Assembly (NCBI GenBank): GCA_947650365.1
Contig: OX393551.1
Coordinates: 4,470,001-4,534,000 of the forward strand
Direction: 5' to 3'
From: Chamaelirium japonicum
Lineage: Eukaryota > Streptophyta > Magnoliopsida > Liliales > Melanthiaceae
DNA: 64,000 nt
This document shows positions 24,648 to 36,683 of the stretch, piece after piece; positions within the stretch are counted from its first letter, which is position 1; each line of letters begins with the position of its first letter. A program made the translations under genes and the position numbers. The notes beneath the pieces are model-generated. The model was not told the origin of the DNA. It made no database searches and was given only the letters and a program-made list of their open reading frames with translations.

Positions 24648-25819
24648 GATGCCGAGCTGGAGTTGACAACAAGGTGGTAGATTCTGGTGCACTCCCACTC
24701 CACATATGATCTGAATCATGCAGCAGTGCCTTCGTCACAGAAAAATTCAATATAATTATATTTTTTATTTGGTTTCTCCTAAAACCGATTTTTTCAAAGC
24801 ACCTAATCCAAGTGGGATGATGCAGACAAGGGTGCTAGATGTTTAACGGGATGGAGTTGAAAGACATAAAGGAGTTGTGGAATATTCATATTGCTGTCCA
24901 TAAGGAATTGGATGTTTCGGTTCCAAATTTTAGTAGCAACTTGGTTCGAGGAGATTTTTTTCACATTGACAGAAGGAATGAACCCAAGGTGAAGGATGGG
25001 GCGTTCTCGAGGCGTACAGGTTGCAGGAGGGAACGACGACAGATGCATGTACTAGCAGTAAGTCGTGCAATGATCCAGCTATAAAGAAAGGTATTTTTTT
25101 GGATAGACCTCTCCTCAAGACCTCAAGCCTATTGATAAATCATCTTAAAATTTAATAAGATATAAATAGCCTAAATCAATCTTATTAAATATATAGGACC
25201 ATCAGACTAGTGTATTTGAGTGTCAGGAGGTGTGTAATGTTACTTGACTCGGCATCGGAGGCTTAAGTGTCTTGCTCCCTTGGAGGGAATCATGTCAGCA
25301 TATAGTGGCACCAACATGCGACACCTATTGAGATGAGAGCCTTCTTGAAGGTTGAGTTTTTCTTGAGAAACTTCTCTATTACACTTTTATTTTTTTTCTT
25401 TCTTTCTAATAAATAATCTCTCTATATCCTTAAAGGGATCCAAATAATGTACCATATCGAGCATCCTTCTAACCCTTTTTGGCCTGGGCGTTTTTGAAAA
25501 TCAAATTAAAAAGATCCTATCTTGTTTCTCTCTCTTTTTTCTTTTCCCCTATATACATGTAAACGTGTAAAAGAAGTCTTGTGAGATCCTAACTTGGTAT
25601 AGTTACTTTGACCAAAACCCAAACCCTTCATCTTTTCTCCCCTCACACCCTAGAGATTGGTTTCTAATTTCTTGGGACGTGACACTCCTCCTCCGCTCTC
25701 TAATCAATGGGAAAAAGAAGGAGGAGGCATCATCCCTCCTCCTTCAACTGCAAACTTATCCCATTTGACAACTTTAACGCCACATTGCCCTTGCCAGATA
25801 TGCTACATGACTTGTCATC
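24648..25819. other. Stretch without recognised gene
   Basis: Continues the sequence interrupted by copy B (14400-14483). Short frames only, none with recognisable content. Confidence 0.5.
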
Positions 25820-26718
25820 GACTAGTCATCCAGATATACTTTATCAAAGTTCTCTCGCACATAGTCTTGCAAGATCCCCTTCTGGCCGGTAGCATTAAAT
25901 GATGCCCCTGAGCCTATCACTCTAGACTTATCATTCATCGATAAAGAAATAATTAGGGCATCGGAAGAGTCGATGCCATTAGTGAAATTCACTGAGTATT
26001 TTCTCTGACTCGAGTCTTCCCCGGATTCCAGAGCAGATTTGCAATCCCTCTTGTAATGTCGGTTCTTGCCGCAAATCCAACACTTGCCAATGGCCTTACC
26101 TTGAGCACCTTTGGACTTACTTCTAGACTTCAAATCTGTTAAAACAATTGTCCCCTTTCTTTGTCGATATTCCCCGATCAACATTCAATACGCTTCCCAA
26201 AGACTCAGCAGACGCCTGAGGATTTTCTTCGAACCTCCTCGCTCAGACGCACGTTGACAACCTCATCGAACTTCAATTTCAACGTGCCCACCGTCATCAC
26301 CAAACCCTCCCAACTATCTGGCAGCCCCGAGAGAATCAACAACGGCCTGATTTTATTATCAAAGTCGATTTCCACTGACTCCAGTTGTACGGTAATAGTA
26401 TTGAACTCGTTGAGAAACTGTGCAATACTTCCGCCATCTTTATATTGAAAAATGTCTTCAAGGAAAATACTTTGTCGGAGGTGGATGGTTTCTCGTAGAC
26501 CTTCGACAGAGATGCTATTAAATCTTTCGTCGTCTTCTCGTTCTTGATATTGAACACAACTTGCGATGAGAGTGAGAGCCGAATCGCGCTGAGTGCCTTC
26601 CTATCAAGGACTTTGACTTATCGTCGATCATACTTTCTAACTTCTTTGTCTTCCCTCCAAGAGGGCTTCTTACGGCTTCCTCGAACTTGGCTTCCACCTC
26701 TCTAGCAATTAAGTGATA
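25820..26718 (-). pseudogene. Old TNT1-like copia gag fragment, first part
   Basis: Two readable pieces. 26557-26336 covers the gag core (K-T-T-K-D-L-I-x-S-L-S-K-V-Y-E). 26184-25822 has a CCHC knuckle, CWICGKNRHYKRDC, followed by a protease-like segment in which the catalytic D-S-G-A is read as G-S-G-A, so the Asp is lost. Frameshifts separate the pieces and no LTRs are left. Element E inserted upstream of this region; the remaining flank is at 29981-30150. Confidence 0.8.
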
Positions 26719-26723
26719 AGAAT

Positions 26724-26869
26724 TGTTAATTAGGAGATGACAGCTAGGGTTTGGAGAGAATAGAATGATTCTCTATTGAGGGATTGAAGACCAATATATA
26801 TGTACATGCATACACACACAACCCAACTTGACTGTACATAAAACCCGATGAATGTAAACTCGCATAACA
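26724..26869 (-). repeat. Element E 3' LTR
   Basis: 146 bp, TGTTAATTAGGAG to CATAACA. It is four bases longer at the start than its partner (an AATT duplication) and differs at many sites, so the insertion is not recent. Confidence 0.9.
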
Positions 26870-27990
26870 GGTGATGATGATGGTGGAGGTAGCGGGGGAG
26901 ACGGGGGAGAGGTAGGCTTAGGTATTGAGGGTGGTGGAGGCGCAACCTAGGAAGGCACAACCAAATGGTGTAGGAGCAGGATACGGAGGTAATAGGGGAA
27001 TGGTAAGAGGTGGTGGAGGCGTGGAAGGTGACATGGGCAGTAGGGGAAGATCTCGGGACTCGGTGGAAAAGTACGGGACATCCTCGACAAAGGAGACCTG
27101 ACGAGAGACACGAATTCGATGAGCCAAGGGATCGTAGCACCGATAGCCCTTGTGCTCCTGACAGATCCCCAAGTGAACACACTGAACCGATCAAGTAGAA
27201 AGTTTGGTGTGCTCATGTGGAGGGAGGAGAATAAAACACATACACCCAAAGGTGCAAAGACAGGAGTAGTCGGGAGGTGTGGAATAAAGTCTCTCATACG
27301 GGGTGACCCCTGAGAGGGTGGAGAATGGAGTGATGTTGATAAAGTGAATGACAGTCAAAACAGCCTCGACCCAGTAGGAATGTGGAACAGAAGCAGAAAG
27401 AAGTAGAGTGCGTGCTATCTTAATGACATGGGGATGCTTGCGCTCAGCGACGCCGTTTTGTTCATAGGTATGGGGGCACGACTATTGGTGAATAGTATTG
27501 TGAGTCTGAAAGATTTCACGCATCTCAGAGGAGAGGTACTCTTGGGCACAGTCAGACCTAAATGTCTTGATATGTCGACCAAATTGGGTATGGATCATGG
27601 TGGTGAATGTCTGGTAGATGTGGGGAATCTTAGAGCAACATTGCGTGAAATAAACCCAGGTGCATCTGGAGTAGTCGTCGATAAAACTCACATAATATAA
27701 AAAATTAAAAAACAAAGCAACCAGAGCAGGACCCCAAATGTCAGAATGCACTAAATCAAAGGGGGCAACAGATCGGGAAGCACTAGTCGAAAACGATAGA
27801 GCCAGATGCTTTGCCAATCTACAACTCGTACAGATAGAGAGGGAAAAGAAGGACACACGACCCAAATCGCCCAAACAAAAATTTCTTTTGAGTCGATCAC
27901 TAGACAAATGACCTATGCCACAAGTCGATAACAGAGGTGACTGACATGATTGACTCAACAGAAGAAGGAGAAACATAGAGATGATCTAGC
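26870..27990 (-). pseudogene. Element E integrase remnant
   Basis: 27976-27482 reads the pre-integrase region (H-L-S-S-D-R), the F-D-L-V-H-S-D-I-W-G-P segment with the first catalytic Asp, and the second Asp in F-R-S-D. A TAG at 27482-27484 interrupts the frame; beyond it the same frame shows QNGVAERKH with the catalytic Glu. A proline-rich C-terminal segment (about 27060-26918) then runs to the LTR. Reverse transcriptase should follow in a complete copia element but is absent. Confidence 0.85.
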
Positions 27991-28639
27991 TGGTAAAGTC
28001 CTCCCGTCTTACGGCCCAGTCCAATCCTCCGTCCTATCTATGAATCCTGCACAACATAAGTAGAGGAGGTAAATGTGAAAGTCAGTTTAGAATAACAGAG
28101 AGAACTGATAGAGATCAGATTAATGTTAAGAAGAGGAGCATGATGGACATGGGGTAGGGTCAGGCGACCAGTAGAATCTGAGGTACGAGTAATAGATCCA
28201 CACTACGGAATAGGTACGAGAGTCCCATCCGCAGTGCTGACCTCTATGTGAGTAGGAGCACAGTCTATGAGCATAGTGGAGTCATTAAGCGAGGTGACAA
28301 GAAGCACCCGAATCGAAAATCCAAGGGGCAATAGTATTAGAGGTAGCGGATAGGCCGTAAGCAGTCGAGGATCCGGCGGAGGCTAGGTGGCAAAGAATAA
28401 GCTCCTCGAGGCACTGGAGATGGTCCAGCTCAGGCTGAAAAGGTGCAGTGGTAGCAGCGGGGGATGCTATAGTCTTTACAGTAGCAACAACGCCACCAAA
28501 GTTGCGGAAGGAAGACTGACCACGTCCACGGCTCCATCCACCCTGACCTCCACGTCGATTGTCACGAGAAGTAGGAGCCCAACGTGGTGCTCTCTCATCT
28601 GGACCCCAGTGGGGGTTGTGTGAAGGACATGTGGGACAT
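27991..28639 (-). pseudogene. Element E zinc-knuckle/protease remnant
   Basis: The protease active site WIFDSGASCHLA is readable at about 28290-28325 and is followed at once by TAA TGA, after an apparent 1-nt shift. The zinc-knuckle frame ends with a stop at 28640 and its first Cys is Tyr. Confidence 0.75.
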
Positions 28640-29467
28640 TCACGCTTTTAAGTGACCTGGATCCTTGCAGTAATGATAGAATACAAGCTCGTCGGAGAAG
28701 CTGGCCGCCAGGGCACTATCGGATCCAAAGACAGATGGAGGAGGATGAGTACCCTGAGTCTGAAGACGAGTCTCCTCGTGGACCAAGGCAAGTAGAGCAT
28801 CCTCTAGCTGAGGGAGTGGCTTACGGTGCAGGAGCTGAGCGGCGATGAGAGTGAGGTCTGGCCAAAGCGCCGCTAGGAACTGATGTAGGTGGCTCTTGTC
28901 AAGGTAGTGCTGAAAATTCCTGGATTGGGGGTAAGCACACTGCTCGGGGATCATAGAGTCCAGCTCATGCCAGTAGGTACTCATCAGACTAAAGAAATCC
29001 TGAATCGTGTGCTTCCCCTGACGAGCGGACTGCGAGTCACAGATAAGCTGATGCCGGCGTGCACAGCCGCGCGGAAGAAATCGGTCCTGAAGATACTCCC
29101 ACATTGCGCGCGCTGTAGGAAGGCGACCAATGGGAGTAAGGAGTGGACAAGCAACGGAGTCCAGGAGATAGGCCTGGTCGTGGCGACGCCACGTGAGGGT
29201 AGCAGCTGTGGTAGCAGCCATGGCGGCAGCAGCAACAACAGAGGACTCGGCGCTAGCGGCGACACGACTGGTAACCATGGAGGAACCAGAGGAGGCATCC
29301 GGAGACGGGTCGTCACCGGTGATGTGACCCCAAAGATCGCGACTGAAGAGCGCGGTCTCGACAGTGAGCGACCAATCAAGCCAGTCGCTGGCCGAGGACA
29401 ACTGAAAGGTGACCGCCTTCAGCGATGGAGAGATCGCGACAACGAACGGCACGGTAGGAGACGCCAT
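28640..29467 (-). pseudogene. Element E gag
   Basis: 275-codon frame from ATG 29465-29467. It has the copia gag N-terminus (the W-x-x-W region near residues 29-32), an Ala-rich insertion near 75-90, and the core segment with R-x-M-W-E-Y-L near 120. It ends at the damaged zinc knuckle. This is the longest intact frame in the element; part of what should be a longer polyprotein. Confidence 0.85.
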
Positions 29468-29825
29468 GAAGACGACGGATCAGGCAAAAATCGATAAATG
29501 GAGGGAGGGGGATTTCTGGAAGGGGCTGCGAGGATTGCTGCGGGGGGTGGGGGGTGCGCGGGAGGCAGAGGAGGGCACGGAGGGGGTGCTGCGGGTCTGG
29601 CGGAGGGCGGGGGGTGCTGCGGGAGGTAGAGGAGGCTGCGGGGGTTGCTGCAGGAGGCAGAGGAGGTGCACGCGCGCGCGCGGGGCGGGGGGGGGGGGGG
29701 GGGGGGGGGGGGTACTACGGGAGGCAGAGGAGGCGTGGGGGGCGTGAGAGGCAGAGGAGGATGAGGGGGGGGGGGGGGGGGACCGTCGTCGTTTTCGTCA
29801 CCGTCAGCGCATGAGAGAACCCTAG
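29468..29825 (-). other. Element E leader, extremely G-rich
   Basis: Between primer site and gag. On the plus strand it holds long G runs (about 29688-29711 and 29766-29781) and GGAGG-rich repeats that give artificial Gly-rich frames. As RNA this is a C-rich leader. Confidence 0.7.
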
Positions 29826-29838
29826 AGCTTTGATATCA
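29826..29838 (-). other. Element E primer-binding site
   Basis: The minus strand reads TGATATCAAAGCT, a one-base variant of the tRNA-Met type TGGTATCAAAGC, immediately inside the 5' LTR. Confidence 0.75.
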
Positions 29839-29975
29839 TGTTAGGAGATGACGGCTAGGGTTTGGAGATAATATAATGATTATCTATTGAGGGACTGAAG
29901 CCCAATATATATGTAAATGCATACACACGCAACCCGACCCGACTGCACATAGAATCCAACCCATATACATTAACA
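29839..29975 (-). repeat. Element E 5' LTR
   Basis: 137 bp, TGTTAGGAG to TTAACA. Confidence 0.9.
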
Positions 29976-29980
29976 AGAAT

Positions 29981-30150
29981 TTTGCAATTGCAAAACCCCG
30001 AGCAATATCATTTCCCTCCACTTTTTTGTCACTAGATTCATCGAAAAAGTTCCGTTATCTTGAAACATTAGAAAATGATTATTCTTAGCCTGGAAAACGA
30101 TCATTAATGCTCAGTCTCCTATCAGAGGAATTACTGGAGATGCTAGACGG
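29981..30150 (-). pseudogene. Flank of the old copia gag beyond element E
   Basis: Continues the sequence interrupted at 26718. No clear domain is readable; the assignment rests on position. Confidence 0.35.
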
Positions 30151-30386
30151 AGTGATTTTGCCCTGGCTTTCTCCAAATCCTCAGCAATGTAACAACATGG
30201 AATGAAAGCAGAGTCTATAATTTTCCAAAACAAAAGCTGGGCCCTAACACATCAAGTTATGAGCTCATTACATTAAAAATATTAAGTCAAGCCATATAAA
30301 AAGGACCCAATCTTGTTACTATCATGCTTCCTCGAGAATGGATCACAGACATGGATCACATCTAAATAGATGGAACACAATTCTTT

Positions 30387-33100
30387 CTAGGTGATCACTA
30401 ATGACTGGTAGCCTTCTTCGCCTTCATGTCTTTGTCGGCGACGGACCTCCATCGCAACCGCCACAATCCCTCCGACGAGAACGAACCCCCAAGCATACTT
30501 AGACAGCTCCTTTGCCCCTGCATCCACACAAAACCAAGTGTTACGCAACTGCGATGAGTTGAACAATGCCTGTCCGCCCATTCACTCACAAGTTCAGATA
30601 CACAATCCTACATGAAACTGTTGGGCTGGGCATCAGGGGCTCCTGCTGTTTTGGTTGCGACTCAGCTACCAGAATATAGAAGAGCCCCATGACACCAGTG
30701 TGCTGCCGGGTGCTGCTGTAGTTGGATACCAGAGTGAGAAGCTCCCCATCTGCAACACCGACGGAGCCTGGCTTAGGATAGCAGGTGGACATCCCCACTA
30801 TGTAACCAGCCTCATCTCCTGCTTCTTTCCCTTCTCCGTAAGTCGGCACCGAATTACATAGTACCCGTCCATCCTGATAATCCAACATAACGAACCGATG
30901 TTTCATTAGGAGATTAAAATCGTTAACTGGTAAATGAAAATTATGCATGGGAACTCAGATGATAAAAATTAAGAAATTCAGATCCTAGCCTTTGTTTCCA
31001 TTGTGGCTCATCAATTTGGTTCCACATGTACCAAAGGTGCATGTATGGAAAGAGCCTTAATTGACAACAGAGATGACCCTTAACATGTATGATCGGCAAA
31101 GATTGATTACCCCCAAATAAGTTCAACTGACGATTACTCAATTTCTAATCGTTTGACGACACATAGTTTACCTATTTGCGCAATGCAAACAATTTCCACT
31201 CTTTTATCTTGATAGACGGAAAGATGGAGTCGAAATAAACCAAGCATTATCTTCAAAATCAAACAAATTATGCTAACTAAAGACACCGAGTGGCATAGCA
31301 ACAAGTGACCAATCATAACAGATCCATTATCACCTGGCCGTACAGAGCAGAACCGACTCCCCCCGAATGCTGGTGGGCAACACCATAGATAATGTCACCA
31401 CCATGGGGAAGAACCACTCTCGCCGCTTTGGTATCAACACACTCCCCATTCGTTCTGCCTTTAATACCACAAGCCTTAACATCATATTCCACCTGCATAA
31501 ATTAAAACCATTCTAATATATATCAGCAACCCAAAAGCAATTTATTTAGTAGTTTTTCGAAGAAAGTTATTTCAATAATATAAGCTCTTAAAGTAAATCT
31601 TGATTCTTTGTGTCACAACTACACTTCAAGAGGGAATTAGATGGAGATGTAATGTTCAAGCAAGGTTCAAAAGATCGGTTTCGACCGAAATTTCGGAGGC
31701 CGGGAAAACCGAGATATTTCCCTGAAATAACGTGAAATTTCAGCCCATCTCGTGACAGCCTGTACAAAGCGGGCAATATACCCTAGATTACGGTAGGGTA
31801 TATTTAGTATCAGAGTCTGGGATATATCACAAAATTCCACAATTTATATCAATTTCATTCCTTGTATTCAAGCATAAAACCTGAATCACTTTCTGGTCAT
31901 AACTTGCAAAAAAATTACAATTATGAGGCAATCAGACAACTAGTTGGCTTTGGAGAGTAGTGAAGCTTCAAAAAAATCCTCAAACTTGTTCATGACATAA
32001 TGAACACGTTCATGACAAATACTAGAAAACAATACAGCAAAGCATCTGAACATACAAACATAAAATTTCTTTTTGAGAAATTACAAATATAGAATTTCTT
32101 TTTTTTTTTGAACGGTAAATATAGAATTTCATGTTAATAGATAACTACATGTCCTCAAGTGAGTTTGCATGACTTAGATTTGTTCTACTCATCGCACGCC
32201 CAATAAGTATGGGATCTACCTCTCTCTCAAAAAAAGTATGGGATCTCATACCTTGCAACTAAGACGAGCATTTTCCTCAGTTGTACCATTCGACAGACTC
32301 GCGGTATCAGTAACATCGAATATATAGATCTTGACAGGTACAATGCTGTCATCCAAGTCAACCCACTTCACCGTGTACCTCAAGAAGAACTTCCTCTCAA
32401 CACCTTTGAAGCCTTCGTTAACAGGGCACTGTGTCTGATCACGGCAACAATACAAACCTCCAATATAATCCTTTCGAAGAGGCTGGCCGTGCCCGTCCAC
32501 AGTCATATTGTAGAGACTGCACTTGCATTCCGTGCATCCCAAGCGGTCCTCCACGCCCCGGGTATCTATGGCATGTACATTCAGCAACCATCTCTCCTCA
32601 TACCCATCTGGAACCTCCTCACGATTCCCGACCTCTATACCATAAGGTGAGGGAACCCATGTGGACGTTTTACGTGTTTCTGATCCAAGGCCAAAGTACT
32701 GACCAAGGGTACCCTTGCAGATTCCAGAGTTCCTCTTCAAAATGAACTTTGAGAGATCGACGTCCCCAGCATTGGCTTCCCTCACAAGTATGGCTTCCTT
32801 TTGGCCGTAGTATCTTTCCAGAACCCAGTGATGAAGGTAAGTCTCGTGAAGGGGGACGGGAATCCCCATCTCGTCGACAACTTCGGCGTCAAAGCCCTTG
32901 AGAGCAATGTGACCTCTTGGGAAGGGGATATCAAAAAAGAACTTGTCCACCACCGAACCTGGTCGTAGAAAGAATGGTGGCGAGAGGTAGATGGAAGATT
33001 TAAATACAGTGTCAACATTCTTTGGACCTTCAAAGGCATGGAGAGAGAGAGCAAATAGAGTGATTGCTACTGACAGAACACACAATCGAGAACACCGCAT
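30387..33100 (-). CDS. SURNod19-family (stress up-regulated Nod 19) protein, four coding exons
   Basis: Join, in order: 33100-32252, 31492-31334, 30873-30612, 30517-30387; 1401 bases, 466 codons plus stop. Every junction is GT-AG (AAG|GTATG, GCCAG|GTGAT, CAT|GTAGG donors; GCAG, CAG, GCAG acceptors) and the phases 0, 0, 1 keep the frame. ATG 33098-33100 is chosen because a hydrophobic signal peptide follows (about residues 1-22). Cys-rich motifs LGCTECKCSLYN and GLYCCRDQTQCPV in exon 1 and GGDIIYGVAHQHSGG in exon 2 identify the plant SURNod19 family. A C-terminal hydrophobic segment (about 431-448) followed by RRRQRHEGEEG predicts a type I membrane or secretory-pathway protein. The family's biochemical role is not established. 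No lesion seen; the only likely functional host gene here. Confidence 0.92.
30518..30611 (-). other. SURNod19 intron 3
   Basis: 94 bp. The phase-1 donor CAT|GTAGG was preferred over a stronger-looking TT|GTGAGT 20 bases downstream, because only phase 1 leads into the frame with the C-terminal membrane segment. Confidence 0.75.
30874..31333 (-). other. SURNod19 intron 2
   Basis: 460 bp, phase 0, GT...AG; no embedded gene or element recognised. Confidence 0.85.
31493..32251 (-). other. SURNod19 intron 1 (coding)
   Basis: 759 bp, phase 0. AT-rich, with an unclassified patch at about 31660-31790 containing CGAAATTTCGGAGGCCGGGA. Confidence 0.85.
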
Positions 33101-34579
33101 TTTGATTAGAGCAGTCACAAAGCTAATCTGCAAATATGAACCAAACAAGTTAAGGATTACTGATTTAGAGTTAAGGTGAACCAAATGCAACTGTATCGTA
33201 GTCAACATAAAAATTTAAAGCATGCAGATCCAACAAATCTCAACCAAACAATAGAACCATACAGGGTAAGCCCTACCATGATTAGTAGGACACTAAGCAT
33301 TTTAAAATATACTCAAAATTAACTTACACCCCTATCTACAAAGGTAAATACTCATTTTCTTGAATGTACCATGATAGCAGAGCTATAAAATTCTGATCAC
33401 AACATTATAACATGCAAATTTTCACAGAGCTCCAAACTGACTGAAGACTTAGTTCAAAAGTGGTAATTTCTGTATAGGTCATATCATACTAAACTGTACG
33501 AAAAGAAAATTTTATTTAACTTTTCCCATCAAGATAACAAACACATTAACATGATTGGGCCTCTTCAAATTCATTAACCTAAAGATATGGAGATTTATGG
33601 GCTTATACAGTCACAATAAATGAGGACATGGCATGCATGATTCACTAATAAAAGATGATAAAGAATATTCCAAATTTGTTCTGATGCAATAATTTGCTTC
33701 AACAAGACAAAAAATTCTAGATCCCACCAAATCTCTCTAAGCTCAAAAGGTAACTAGTTCAATATTTGTATTCTTGCAATCATTAATCATTGGCTCAAAC
33801 AAATAAAAGTCAGTCCCCCACTTTTTATCAGGCTTTTAGGCGCACAGTTCAAAAACATAACCTTTCTCAAACGAGGCATTAAAAAAAAAACAGTTCTTAT
33901 TACAAGTGATCTGACAAAACAATCTTCTATGTGCCGGATGTGTTCTTTTACTCTTAGATCCATTTTATATATCTATTAGATATGAAGGACAAAATCGTAG
34001 ACATAAGAGAATGAGTGATAGGCTAATAGCATAAAGTTGGTGCTAAGTCAGAATATTATTAACGAACTGAGCTCATATGCAGCACAAATAGGATGTGATG
34101 GAAGACTAAACGAGTAATTTTGGGAAGAGATGGGTGGGATGATGCAAGGAATTCTAGAGGTAAACAAGACATCTACAATTTTCCAGAGGGAAAATGACAT
34201 CTGTATTTGGTATATTAAAAGCTCATAATAGGAAAAGCAGAAAGATGATATGAGGGTGAACCGGTTGACGATTCAATATTTGCATTCTTAGTTGCAAATT
34301 ATTATTTTTTATAAGGGATACATATGTTAAAAAGAGGGATGAGCACTTGGATACTTTCATGAGCAGATCAAATGTCCAGATTATTTTCTCCTAAGAAGGA
34401 AAGAGATATCAGCTGCATGTGCATGCTCTAGAGGTAAATTATAGAAAGAGGGGAATTTCAATGATGGGGGGAACAAATGACATTGTATTAAGGGGGTTGG
34501 TATAGAAATTCTAAAAGGTTCTAAAGATAGATGATAGGCATGTAAAAAACTTGATGGTGGAATATGGGTCGAGGGTTTA

Positions 34580-34875
34580 CTTCAAGCAGTGATAAAAAAT
34601 AAATGACATTGAGGGCTTTGAAGACAATGAGAATCTACGGACACTAAAAGGCTAGTGTAAAACTAAATTTTCAGCTTATGATGAATTATATGATAACTTA
34701 TGCCCAAAAGAAGGCAATAATGAAATATATAAATTAGGTATGATGAGAGAAAATAGAATTAGAGATATAAATCAAATTAGGTGCATAAAGACTATTGAGA
34801 ATAAGACAATATTGGATTATGAGATTAAAGAAAGATGACATGGTTATTTTAAAATTTTATTGAATTGAGCTAATT
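34580..34875 (+). pseudogene. LINE fragment, region upstream of reverse transcriptase
   Basis: The plus strand reads AYDELYDNLCPKEGNNEIYK, then R-D-I-N-Q-I-R-C-I-K and I-K-E-R-W-x-G-Y-F. This is the conserved stretch just before the reverse transcriptase domain in plant non-LTR elements. It ends at TGA 34865-34867 and no RT core follows. Confidence 0.75.
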
Positions 34876-35059
34876 GGTTTAGCTAGCATATTCAATAAAA
34901 TCTTGAAAAAGAGGAAAATGCCCTCTTATTGCATTCTGGAATTTATTTGTAAGAATAACGGAGGGGTGCAAAATTGCACTAATAAAAAAAGATCAAACTT
35001 GTAAGTTACACCATGAGTTTGACGAAATAAAGATTGAGAAACATAACAAAGGTTTTGAG

Positions 35060-35870
35060 AACAAGTTTGGAGTATGGTCTGCAAGTCAAAGAACCAGGGG
35101 GTGTTTCGGTTTCCTCAATCTTAGAGATTTCAATCTTGCCATGCTAGGCAAATGGTGGTTGCGGTTGCAGAGTGAGCCCAAAGATAAGAGGTATAATATC
35201 ATCAAGGGGAGATACTTCAAACGTTTCTCGCCCATCCAGGACTGCAGCAGAAATTCGGGAAGGATCTCCCCCTTCTAGAGAGAAATACTCAAGGAGGGGG
35301 AAGCCTACAGATGCGTCAACCGCCTCAAAGTGGGAGATGGGAAACATATCCAATTATGGAATGACATCTTGTTAGGTGAGGTTCCCGTTGGGATTTTCTT
35401 CCTGGACCTCCTCGCGTTGGCCACAGATCTGACGACAATAGTTAGGTCTCAATGAGGGGTCTACCATGCCAGAACAATTTGGAGGCCCAAATTTGACGGG
35501 CTGATCCAATCGGGATGGCTCAACAACTATCGAACCTCCGGTCCATTCTAGATGTTAATTGTTACCATCACCCCGGCTCCGGATACCGTTTCTCTAGCAG
35601 TGGCACTCTTCGGAAAGCTTCTCGGTCCAATCCTTCAATAAGTTTCTCAAAGTAGGAGGCCAGGGATGAAATATCCCTTTACCCTTTAGCTTTGGAAAAT
35701 GATGGCCCCGCCTAAGACGAAGATTTTCTCTTGGCTCACCCTCCACAGCAAGAATCTAACCAAGGTGCAACTCAAGCGCAGACACTACTTTTGGGGTCCT
35801 TGATTTGAGCTTCCCCACGTGTGGAGGAGGGTAGGAGGACGCCGATCACCTTCTCCTTCACCGCCAGTTT
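35060..35870 (+). pseudogene. LINE fragment, C-terminal zinc-binding (zf-RVT) region
   Basis: LRDFNLAMLGKWWLRL is readable near 35120-35170, and F-S-W-L-T-L-H-S-K-N-L-T-K-x2-L-K-R-R near 35725-35790. These are the two hallmarks of the post-RT zinc-binding domain of plant LINE polyproteins. Stops and frame changes occur throughout. It may belong to a different element from the fragment at 34580. Confidence 0.75.
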
Positions 35871-36092
35871 GCTACCAGCATTTGGGACTAATTCCGTTCA
35901 AAATTCCCTTTATCTCCACAAGACCCGGTCACTTCTCTGGTGGGCATGTGGACAGTTTGCGCAGGGGGAGAATTCCCAAGCAAGTTCTGAAGGTGCGGCT
36001 ATGAATTAAAAACAAATGGGTATTGTATAGTATAATTAATCCAATGAAAGGAGGTCGGTCATATGCACCGAACAGTTCAACGATCGATTTGA

Positions 36093-36094
<2 letters not shown>

Positions 36095-36182
<88 letters not shown>
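36095..36182. repeat. (TA)n array 1
   Basis: 88 bp. GATCGATTTGAGCATATAT occurs before the array (36083) and again after it (36211), so the array and the next 30 bases lie between direct repeats of about 19 bp. Confidence 0.95.
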
Positions 36183-36186
<4 letters not shown>

Positions 36187-36683
36187 CGAGGTAAGATTAT
36201 TATATGCTGATCGATTTGAGCATATATACATGGCCGGATTAATATAACTCAACGTACAGAATGGAAATGAATAATTAAAAAAAATAAAAACTAAAGATTC
36301 GTTCACATCTAAGATAGCACCAATATATATTCTGTTTAAAAAAAAAAAAAAAAACACCAGCAGCTTGCATTGAGATCAAAAGAATTTAATTAATTTGTTA
36401 GAGAAAAACAAATTAATTAAACAGGTGATGATCGAGCACCCATACATACATGCATGACCATCATCATCATCCACCTTTTTTTGGGAAATCCGATGAGAAA
36501 GCAGGTAGGTAGGTAGGTAGGGTTTGCAAGGTTGATTCTTTTGTATGCATGCATGAAAGCCCTCGATCTAGCCGGAATGGATCTATGTATAGGGGGTGGG
36601 GTAAATAAATATAAAATTGAAAGGAAGGATGAATAGAAAAGCATGAAAATGGGAAAATAAAAGAGAGACGTGCTGCTGCTCAC

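Larger units (their letters stand above)
26724..29975 (-). mobile_element. Copia derivative E lacking reverse transcriptase and RNase H
   Basis: 3252 bp with short LTRs (26724-26869 and 29839-29975) and a perfect 5-bp target duplication AGAAT (26719-26723 and 29976-29980). It keeps a primer site, G-rich leader, gag, protease and integrase. After the integrase C-terminal proline-rich part the sequence meets the 3' LTR, with no reverse transcriptase, RNase H or purine tract. Exact target duplications show that the copy integrated normally, or that the deletion came later. It sits inside an older copia gag. Confidence 0.9.
33101..36683 (-). other. Probable 5'-UTR end and 3.6-kb 5'-UTR intron of SURNod19
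   Basis: A 27-base UTR piece (33101-33127) precedes the ATG, after a TATTTGCAG acceptor. A matching donor, AAGTAG|GTGAGC, lies at 36684/36683 just downstream of a TATA box. The 3556-bp interval is AT-rich, has no host frame and carries two LINE fragments, a (TA)n array and an oligo-A run. The intron is inferred from splice signals and promoter placement only; a promoter directly upstream of 33100 is the alternative. Confidence 0.45.

Noticed and set aside
26730-27194. 154-codon minus frame overlapping element E integrase
   Set aside because: Alternative frame of the proline-rich integrase tail and LTR; the integrase motifs are in another frame.
28889-29497. 202-codon plus-strand frame
   Set aside because: Antisense to element E gag, which has recognisable gag sequence on the minus strand.
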